Of a stretch of DNA of 5,573 nucleotides, positions 1 to 4,470 are shown piece by piece. The stretch spans positions 1 through 5,573 of the forward strand of contig JABWAM010000165.1 in the NCBI GenBank assembly GCA_013360985.1, given 5' to 3'. Both the position numbers and the translations under genes were made by a program. The first letter of the stretch is position 1, and the number at the start of each line of letters is the position of its first letter. The notes under the pieces are model-generated. The model made no database searches. It was given only the letters and a program-made list of their open reading frames with translations, and was not told the origin of the DNA. Source of the DNA: Verrucomicrobiia bacterium. GTDB lineage: Bacteria > Verrucomicrobiota > Verrucomicrobiia > JABWAM01.

Positions 1-201
1 GCCGAGCCGTCGCATCCCTCTTGTGGAGAGTCTGAAATCTCGACACAACCCACCCCTCCGATCCTCCATGGATGATGAGGAGGGTTGCTCTCTGAAAATT
101 GAGTTGATCCGTGGATTTGGGGGATGCACGACCCAGGATCATGCGGCGCTCGCGCAACGGCCTCTCTTGCCTTTCGTCGCGACAACGTTCAAGGTGTGCC
201 G
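1..201. other. Leader region with no supported gene
   Basis: Upstream of the SGNH-like gene I see no convincing coding frame and no clear -35/-10 pair. A CCTCC/GGAGG inverted repeat (63-67/79-83) surrounds an NcoI-type palindrome CCATGG (66-71). Any promoter for the SGNH-folD pair should lie here or further left, outside the window. Confidence 0.4.
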
Positions 202-1233
202 ATGAAACGCTGGAACGCAACCAGGCGATCGCGGCGCCCTTCGACATCCCAGCCTGCGCCGCGCGGAAGCGGGAGGACCCGGGGCCGGTGGTTATGGTTC
301 GCGGGGCTGCTGTGCCTCGTTGCGTCCATTTCCGCTCCGGGGCAACCGCCGATCATCATCGATCACACCTGCACGGATCTTCAACGCGTCCCGATCGCCG
401 CGATCGAACGGGCGAAGGCCACGCTCCGCGTCGCTTTCGGGCATACCTCGCACGGAAGCCAGATCGTGTCGGGAATGAACGCGCTCCGGAAAAGTCAGCC
501 CGCCCTTTTCGGGTTTGGCCAGGGCGGCGGCCGCGACCTGTTTTTTCTGGACCGGACGCCGTCGGGCGACCTGGGTAATCCGGATCGCCGCGCCTGGGCG
601 CAACGCACGCGGGAACTGCTGAACGGCTCCGGCAAAGATCTCAACGTCGTCCTGTGGTCCTGGTGCGGACAAGTCAGTGGCGCGTCGGAAAAGGAGATTC
701 AACTCTACCTCGACCTGATGAATGAACTGGAGACCGAGTTCCCCAGCGTCCGATTCGTCTACATGACCGGCCATTTGGACGGCTCCGGCAAGGAGGGGAA
801 CCTCCACCGCCGCAACGAACAGATCCGGGCCTTCTGTAAAACGAACAACAAAATCCTTTTTGATTTCGCCGATCTTGAGAGCTTCGATCCCGACGGTCGG
901 GTGAACTACATGGAGCTCCACGCCCGGGACAACTGCGATTACACCGAAGACGGCGTCGTCAAAAACTGGGCGGACGAATGGTTGAAGAAAAATCCTGGGC
1001 ACGGGCTGGCGCTTCCCTCCAGCGCCGCTCACAGCAGGCCGCTCAACGGCGCGCTCAAGGGGCGGGCGTTTTGGTGGATGCTGGCGCGTCTGGCGGGATG
1101 GAACGGCGAACCGGCGGCCCATGCCAAGGCGGCGGGCAAGGCCGGCGTCCAACCTCCGCGCGTCACATCGGCCGGGATCTTGATCGAGAAATCCGTGGCC
1201 TCCGCCGTCCATGCGCCTCTCCCTTCGCCATGA
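202..1233 (+). CDS. Secreted SGNH-hydrolase-like protein (function unproven)
   Basis: A 343-residue protein. The start at 202 is preferred over an in-frame ATG at 124 because AAGGTG lies five bases upstream, and because the 26 extra residues would only lengthen an already long N-region. Residues 1-28 are rich in arginine, 29-46 are a hydrophobic signal sequence, and the mature part starts near residue 47. No lipobox is visible. Conserved-looking blocks are GHTSHGSQ (80-87), WSWCGQVSG (152-160), YMTGHLDG (187-194), a HRRNEQIR stretch (202-209), DFADLESFDPDG (221-232), and AHSRPLNGALKG (276-287) followed by FWWMLARLAGW. These match my recollection of an exported family distantly related to SGNH/GDSL hydrolases: S83 or S86, G156, an Asn and H277 could play the block I/II/III/V roles. 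That assignment is inference and no substrate can be named. Residues 301-343 are an Ala/Pro/Ser-rich tail, probably disordered. The stop overlaps the folD start (ATGA). Confidence 0.8.
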   Translation: MKRWNATRRSRRPSTSQPAPRGSGRTRGRWLWFAGLLCLVASISAPGQPPIIIDHTCTDLQRVPIAAIERAKATLRVAFGHTSHGSQIVSGMNALRKSQPALFGFGQGGGRDLFFLDRTPSGDLGNPDRRAWAQRTRELLNGSGKDLNVVLWSWCGQVSGASEKEIQLYLDLMNELETEFPSVRFVYMTGHLDGSGKEGNLHRRNEQIRAFCKTNNKILFDFADLESFDPDGRVNYMELHARDNCDYTEDGVVKNWADEWLKKNPGHGLALPSSAAHSRPLNGALKGRAFWWMLARLAGWNGEPAAHAKAAGKAGVQPPRVTSAGILIEKSVASAVHAPLPSP

Positions 1234-2117
1234 GCGCGCGCCTTCTCGACGGAAAACTCATATCGGAACAGGTCCTCGAGGAGACTCGCCGGGGGGTCGC
1301 CGAGTTCACCGCAAAACATGGATTCGCCCCTGGGCTCGCCTTCGTCCGCGTCGGCGAAGATCCCGCTTCGGTCGTCTACGTCGGCGCCAAAGCGAAAATG
1401 TGCGAACGCCTCGGCATCCAAGGGCAGACCTACGTGCTTCCCGCGTCCGCGGTCGAAGCCCAGGTTCTCGATCTCGTCGCGAGCCTCAACGCGCAACCGC
1501 GCGTCCACGGGATCCTTGTCCAGTCGCCGATGCCCGCCGGCATTCGCGAGGACGTCGTCTTCGAGGCGATCCTTCCGGGAAAAGACGTCGACGGTTTTCA
1601 TCCGCTCAATCTGGGCAAGCTCGCCGTCGGCGATCCGACGGCCTTTGTCGCCTGCACGCCCGCCGGCGTGCATCAAATCCTCTTGCGCGGCGGGATTCCG
1701 CTCGCGGGGCGGCGCGTTGTCATCCTGGGGCGAAGCCGGATTGTCGGAAAACCGCTCGCCCTCCTCCTCAGCGGCAAAGGGAAAGGGGCCGATGCGACCG
1801 TCACGCTCGCCCATTCCCGGACGCAGGATCTCCCTTCGGTCACCCGCGAGGCGGAGATCCTCATCGCGGCGATGGGAAAAAACCGTTTCGTCACCGCCGA
1901 CATGGTCCGCGAAGGCGCGGTCGTCGTGGATGTCGGGATCACGCGTGTTCCCGATCCCGCGAAAAAATCGGGCGCCCGCATCGAGGGCGACGTGGACTTT
2001 ATCCCGGTCTCCCAAAAGGCGAGCTGGATCACGCCCGTGCCCGGCGGCGTCGGGCCGATGACGATCGCCATGCTCATGGCGAACACCCTCAAGGCCGCGA
2101 AACTTCAAACGGCCTGA
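1230..2117 (+). CDS. folD: Bifunctional methylenetetrahydrofolate dehydrogenase / methenyltetrahydrofolate cyclohydrolase
   Basis: A cytoplasmic one-carbon enzyme. It oxidises 5,10-methylene-THF with NADP+ to 5,10-methenyl-THF and hydrolyses that to 10-formyl-THF for purine and formyl-Met synthesis. The 295-residue length is normal for the family. Its N-terminus aligns with E. coli FolD from the first residue (as I recall that sequence), which fixes the start at 1230 although the frame is open back to 978. Visible family features are Y50 and catalytic K54 in YVGAKAKMCERLG, Q98 in GILVQSPMP, D121 in KDVDGFHP (118-125), the dinucleotide-binding loop GRSRIVGKP (167-175), HSRT (195-198), and the C-terminal signature PGGVGPMT (271-278). 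A short insert rich in Gly and Lys (182-188) precedes the TVTLAHSRT strand. No Shine-Dalgarno is visible; the four-base ATGA overlap with the upstream gene suggests translational coupling. All key residues are intact. Confidence 0.97.
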   Translation: MSARLLDGKLISEQVLEETRRGVAEFTAKHGFAPGLAFVRVGEDPASVVYVGAKAKMCERLGIQGQTYVLPASAVEAQVLDLVASLNAQPRVHGILVQSPMPAGIREDVVFEAILPGKDVDGFHPLNLGKLAVGDPTAFVACTPAGVHQILLRGGIPLAGRRVVILGRSRIVGKPLALLLSGKGKGADATVTLAHSRTQDLPSVTREAEILIAAMGKNRFVTADMVREGAVVVDVGITRVPDPAKKSGARIEGDVDFIPVSQKASWITPVPGGVGPMTIAMLMANTLKAAKLQTA

Positions 2118-2120
2118 CCT

Positions 2121-2134
2121 CGCGCGCGCGCGCG
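2121..2134. repeat. (CG)7 alternating dinucleotide tract
   Basis: Fourteen bases of perfect CG alternation begin three bases after the folD stop, in the convergent gap. Alternating CG is the classic Z-DNA-prone sequence and is also liable to slippage. In a GC-rich genome this may be incidental. Confidence 0.6.
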
Positions 2135-2172
2135 GGCACGAAAGCGAGCGCCGTCGCGGCGAAGACGCCCCG

Positions 2173-2227
2173 CCGCGCAAGCGATCCTCCGTCCGGACGG
2201 GCGAGGCGCCGGAGGATCGCCGCGCGG
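2173..2227. terminator. Long hairpin between convergent genes, possible bidirectional terminator
   Basis: The arms GCGATCCTCCG (2181-2191) and CGGAGGATCGC (2210-2220) are perfect 11-base inverted repeats around an 18-base loop. After a small asymmetric bulge (AA at 2179-2180 against C at 2221), the stem extends with CCGCGC (2173-2178) and GCGCGG (2222-2227), giving 17 pairs in all. It lies between the folD stop and the stop of the minus-strand DUF5666-like gene, where a shared terminator is expected. Neither side has a T-tract, so it is not a textbook intrinsic terminator. It may instead block 3' exonucleases or act with Rho. Confidence 0.55.
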
Positions 2228-2237
2228 AAAAGGCGGC

Positions 2238-2657
2238 TTACTTGGCTTCCGCAGGTTCCGCGGCTTTCTCGGCAGTCGTGTCGGCCGCCTTGACGCGCTG
2301 GGGCGCCTTGCCTTTGCGGATGCTCTTGATCACGGCGGCGCCGTCGGCTTCGTTGACATAGCGCGCCTTCACGGCGTCGCCCACCTGGAGGTCGGCGAGC
2401 GTCTTCGGGGCGCCATCCACAAGGATTTTCGCTTTCTCGGCGACTTTGTAGCTCTTGCCGCCGAGGGTGATCGTTCGCGCGGCGGCATCCAGCGCCTCGA
2501 TCGCGCCTTCGGCCTTTTCGGGTTTCACGCGCGGGGCTTTCGCGGGCGCGGCGGCAGCGGCGGCGTCGGGCGTTCCCTCGGCGCGCAGGAGGGGAGCGGC
2601 CAAGGCGAACGCGACGGCCAAGACAAATGCGGACAGGAATACGGATTTCGGTTTCAT
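2238..2657 (-). CDS. Small exported DUF5666-like protein
   Basis: 139 residues. Residues 1-26 are a clear Sec signal peptide (Lys-containing N-region, Leu/Ala/Val core, likely cut after LRA at 26). Residues 28-49 are an Ala/Pro/Lys-rich linker. The folded part is about 50-113, built as GAIEALD...RTITLGGKSYKV...ILVDG...LADLQVGDAVKARY...AAVIKSI. That pattern (a 'G-I-x-A-x-D' strand, 'TITL', then 'DLQVGD') resembles the small beta-barrel DUF5666 proteins. The last 26 residues are Lys/Ala/Glu-rich and probably disordered. No enzymatic residues are seen; it is likely periplasmic or surface-located with unknown role. The frame extends to a GTG at 2738, but that adds residues ahead of the signal peptide and would start inside the candidate promoter, so the ATG at 2657 is preferred. 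No clear Shine-Dalgarno. The gene converges on folD. Confidence 0.82.
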   Translation of the reverse strand: MKPKSVFLSAFVLAVAFALAAPLLRAEGTPDAAAAAAPAKAPRVKPEKAEGAIEALDAAARTITLGGKSYKVAEKAKILVDGAPKTLADLQVGDAVKARYVNEADGAAVIKSIRKGKAPQRVKAADTTAEKAAEPAEAK

Positions 2658-2719
2658 GGGGAGCGGGTTGCTTGGGGGTTGAATTGAACGGACGTCCAGG
2701 ACCAATCGAACAACGCAAT

Positions 2720-2748
2720 TCCATAAAAGTTTCTCCACGAAAAGTCAA
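2720..2748 (-). promoter_or_regulatory. Candidate sigma-70 promoter for the DUF5666-like gene
   Basis: On the minus strand TTGACT (2748-2743, five of six consensus bases) is followed after exactly 17 bases by TATGGA (2725-2720, three of six). Transcription would begin near 2713, giving a leader of about 55 bases before the ATG at 2657. The surrounding bases are locally AT-richer than the rest of the window, as expected for a promoter. The weak -10 keeps this tentative. Confidence 0.35.
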
Positions 2749-2861
2749 TTCGCGCGAGGAGCGAAGTTGGCTGCGTTGCGCGCGGTCCGCCGGAGTTTTC
2801 GGCAGCCGGTTTGCCCGCATGCTTCTCAATGTCTCCGTGAGGAACCCGCGCCTCTTCCTTC

Positions 2862-3023
2862 CGCCTCTTGGATGAAGCGGGAGGCGAGATCGCGTCCCCT
2901 GCCTTTGGAGGAACAGGGAGGGCTCGAAAGGCAGGGAGAACCTGCTCCGAAACGTTCGGGGCCAAGGCGATTTTCGCCTTTCGAATGGAGATTTCTCCTT
3001 GGGAACGCGCGAGAAAGATCGCG
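2862..3023. repeat. Cluster of tandem inverted repeats in a gene-free stretch
   Basis: The 367-base gap 2658-3024 has no frame that looks coding. Its upstream half (minus-strand sense) is packed with inverted repeats: 3008-3012/3019-3023 (CGCGA/TCGCG), 2987-2991/2994-2998 (GGAGA/TCTCC), 2964-2970/2974-2980 (AAGGCGA/TCGCCTT, 7 pairs, 3-base loop), 2947-2951/2955-2959 (CCGAA/TTCGG, extendable), 2897-2906/2927-2936 (CCCTGCCTTT/AAAGGCAGGG, 10 pairs) and 2862-2867/2881-2886 (CGCCTC/GAGGCG). They begin immediately after the methyltransferase stop. No T-tract follows any of them. This could be a structured 3' UTR, a non-coding RNA, or an attenuating region. Short stems alone are common in GC-rich DNA; the 10- and 7-pair stems are the notable ones. 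Confidence 0.5.
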
Positions 3024-3024
3024 G

Positions 3025-3846
3025 TCAGGGTTTGACGGCAACCAAGCTGATGGCCGCGAGATGACGACGGTGTTTGCGGAAGATGCGGCGCATGGAGAGG
3101 ACGCGTGAGCGCGCCTCGGGCGAGCGGAGGACCTTGGCGACGAAGCGCAGCGCGCCGAGGAAGCCTTCGTCGCGGAAGAGGCGCCCCGGCTCGAGCAAAT
3201 CCATCGGCGCGGACGTTTCGGAGGCGATCCGAAAGCCGACGCTCTGGAGCAGATCCCGCCATTCGCTTGCGGAGAGCGGCCGCGCGCCGACGTGGATGTT
3301 GCGCGACATTTCCCGGCTGATGTCCTCCTGCACGACCTTCGGCAAATCGTCCGGCGTGAAGCTCATCTCGTGAATCCCGTAGCGTCCGCCGGGCTTCAGG
3401 AGGCGAAACGCTTCGCCGACGATCCGCCGCTTCTGCTCCGCTCCCTGCATGGTGAGCATCGCTTCGCCGTACACCACCGTGGCGGATTGATCGGGAAGGC
3501 CGGTCTGTTCGGCCGTGCCCAGATGGCACCGCTGGCGCGCGCCCGAAAGATGGCGGCGCACCGTGGCGGCGGCGGTTTCGTCGCGCTCCACGGCTGTATA
3601 GCTTGACGGACGCTTCTCCAGGGTGAGCCGCGCGGTCACTCCGAGCCCCGGCGCGAACTCCACCACGTCGTCGCGCGTTTGGATATCCAGATGCTCCAGC
3701 ATGAAGCGGGTCAACTGAAGGCCGCCCGGGCGCAGCACGCGTTTCCCCAGTTTAGCCAACAGCCAGTGGCCGGGCATTTTGTTCGCGTCATCCTGCGGGG
3801 ATGCGGACGTTTCCGAAGTCGGAGAGCAAGCGGCGCAGAGAGGCAT
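3025..3846 (-). CDS. Class I SAM-dependent methyltransferase
   Basis: A 273-residue cytoplasmic methyltransferase; substrate unknown. The Rossmann SAM-binding core is clear: motif I VVEFAPGLGV (61-70), the acidic ribose-binding residue E87 in YTAVERD (83-89), GTAEQTGLPDQSATVVYGEAML (two parts, 110-119 and 120-131) at the motif II/III position, and LLKPGGRYGIHEM (149-161) at the strand 5 region. The segment MPGHWLLAKLGKRVLRPGG (24-42) and the C-terminal HLAAISLVAVKP (262-273) match my memory of a family of uncharacterised methyltransferases seen in cyanobacteria and actinobacteria. The start is uncertain: 3846 has no Shine-Dalgarno but leaves only 30 bases after the upstream gene; an ATG at 3777 (M24) has AGGA 13 bases upstream and begins at the recognisable family sequence. 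It is probably co-transcribed with the FMN-binding protein gene. Confidence 0.88.
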   Translation of the reverse strand: MPLCAACSPTSETSASPQDDANKMPGHWLLAKLGKRVLRPGGLQLTRFMLEHLDIQTRDDVVEFAPGLGVTARLTLEKRPSSYTAVERDETAAATVRRHLSGARQRCHLGTAEQTGLPDQSATVVYGEAMLTMQGAEQKRRIVGEAFRLLKPGGRYGIHEMSFTPDDLPKVVQEDISREMSRNIHVGARPLSASEWRDLLQSVGFRIASETSAPMDLLEPGRLFRDEGFLGALRFVAKVLRSPEARSRVLSMRRIFRKHRRHLAAISLVAVKP

Positions 3847-3876
3847 GGGGCAAAGCGATGGAGGAATCGGGAGAGA

Positions 3877-4260
3877 TTACAGTTGCGGCTCGATTTTCTC
3901 GGGACGCACCAGCAGCACGGCGCGCGCCCAGGGAAACGTCGCTTTGACCGCTTCGAAGTCCGGGCCTTCCGCCCGCATCTCGGCGCGGCCCGTGATGGAA
4001 CAGCCCTTGCCGGAACTATGGTTGCCCCGCACCTGGCGCGTCCCGAAAAGCAACTCGACGCGAGGATCGTTTCGAAGGTTGGCTTCGGTTTTTCGCATGC
4101 CGCCGACGGGGATTCGCAACGTCTCGCCGTCGAGCCCCATCCGGTTCAGGTAATCCCCCCAGGTGGCGACCACGTGCGGCCCGTCGGAGCCCGCGGTGGC
4201 GATGGCCACCCACTCCGATTTCTCAACAACTTCGCGACAAACGCCTTCGATCTTTTTCAT
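3877..4260 (-). CDS. FMN-binding split-barrel protein, Desulfovibrio FMN-bp-like
   Basis: 127 residues, one domain of the pyridoxamine-phosphate-oxidase-like split-barrel fold. From memory it aligns almost end to end with the 122-residue FMN-binding protein of Desulfovibrio vulgaris (Miyazaki): WVAIATAGSDGPHVVATW (17-34), RIPVGGMRKTEANLRNDPRV (49-68), then FGTRQVRGN (72-80), SGKGCSITGRAEM (83-95), EGPDFEAVKATFPWARAVL (98-116). PVGGMRKTEAN is the likely FMN phosphate-binding stretch. W34, Y37 and W111 correspond to the aromatic residues I recall flanking the flavin ring there. Such proteins bind FMN non-covalently, probably as a dimer, and are thought to carry electrons; the physiological partner is unknown. 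The start is firm: AAGGAG lies five bases before the ATG at 4260, although the frame stays open upstream. It is the first gene of a probable operon with the methyltransferase. Confidence 0.9.
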   Translation of the reverse strand: MKKIEGVCREVVEKSEWVAIATAGSDGPHVVATWGDYLNRMGLDGETLRIPVGGMRKTEANLRNDPRVELLFGTRQVRGNHSSGKGCSITGRAEMRAEGPDFEAVKATFPWARAVLLVRPEKIEPQL

Positions 4261-4265
4261 GGGGA

Positions 4266-4271
4266 CTCCTT
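4266..4271 (-). promoter_or_regulatory. Strong ribosome binding site (AAGGAG)
   Basis: On the minus strand AAGGAG is followed by TCCCC and ATG, a five-base spacing. It is the only near-consensus Shine-Dalgarno in the window, and it decides the start of the FMN-binding protein inside a much longer open frame. Confidence 0.85.
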
Positions 4272-4288
4272 TTGATGCGGATGGTTGC

Positions 4289-4306
4289 GCGCGCCGTCCG
4301 GCGCGC
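4289..4306. repeat. GC-rich palindrome upstream of the FMN-binding protein gene
   Basis: GCGCGCCG (4289-4296) and CGGCGCGC (4299-4306) form a perfect inverted repeat around TC. It lies about 18 bases upstream of the ribosome binding site on the minus strand, so it could be a hairpin in the 5' leader or an operator. It is very GC-rich, so chance is possible. Confidence 0.45.
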
Positions 4307-4350
4307 TTGGGGTCGTCGCCAATTTCCACCGATTCCGCGGCAATGCAAGC

Positions 4351-4365
4351 GCGTCGCGTCGCGTC
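4351..4365. repeat. Three tandem copies of GCGTC
   Basis: A perfect triple pentamer in the divergent intergenic region between the FMN-binding protein gene and the exoprotein gene. Short phased direct repeats can bind regulators, but five-base spacing is half a helical turn and nothing else supports that role. Confidence 0.35.
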
Positions 4366-4391
4366 TTCCCTTTCGCGCGTGCGTTTTAGGC

Positions 4392-4419
4392 TTGAAAAGC
4401 CCCGCGTTTGTGGCATAAG
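4392..4419 (+). promoter_or_regulatory. Candidate sigma-70 promoter for the exoprotein gene
   Basis: TTGAAA (4392-4397, five of six) and CATAAG (4414-4419, four of six) are separated by 16 bases. Transcription would start near 4426, giving a leader of about 45 bases before the ATG at 4471. The -10 sits inside an imperfect palindrome (4403-4427), which would suit an operator. Position and spacing are good; only two hexamers support it. Confidence 0.4.
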
Positions 4420-4427
4420 CCAACGCG
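4403..4427. repeat. Imperfect palindrome over the putative -10 element
   Basis: CGCGTT (4403-4408) and AACGCG (4422-4427) are perfect inverted repeats. Between them GGC (4412-4414) and GCC (4419-4421) pair around ATAA. A second small hairpin, GGCTT/AAGCC (4389-4393/4397-4401), lies directly upstream across the -35. This could be an operator for a dimeric repressor or simply local secondary structure. Confidence 0.4.
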
Positions 4428-4470
4428 TCACCACGGCACAGAACAACTTACGTTCGTTTCTCTCGATCTC

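Noticed and set aside
85..128. Possible promoter (TTGCTC or TTGAGT) upstream of the SGNH-like gene
   Set aside because: No acceptable -10 hexamer lies at 16-18 bases from either candidate -35.
124..201. Upstream ATG start for the SGNH-like protein
   Set aside because: It has no Shine-Dalgarno and would place 26 extra residues before an already long N-region; AAGGTG supports the ATG at 202.
292..1212. Minus-strand open frame of 306 codons opposite the SGNH-like gene
   Set aside because: Composition is typical of an antisense shadow and shows no recognisable motif; the plus strand has the signal peptide and conserved blocks.
1029..2180. Minus-strand open frame of 383 codons opposite folD
   Set aside because: It is the complement of an intact, fully recognisable folD; the translation has no family features.
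1211..2293. Plus-strand frame of 360 codons overlapping folD
   Set aside because: Extremely Arg-rich out-of-frame reading of folD, with no independent evidence of coding.
2862..3023. Hairpin cluster as a CRISPR array or integron attC sites
   Set aside because: The stems differ in sequence and spacing, there is no repeated unit, and no cas or integrase gene is present.
2767..3108. Plus-strand frame of 113 codons in the gene-free stretch
   Set aside because: No ribosome binding site, no motif, and it runs into the antisense of the methyltransferase.
2654..3529. Minus-strand frame of 291 codons spanning the methyltransferase gene and the gap
   Set aside because: Out of frame with the methyltransferase, Arg-rich and without motifs; the gap part is interrupted by hairpins and a promoter-like site.
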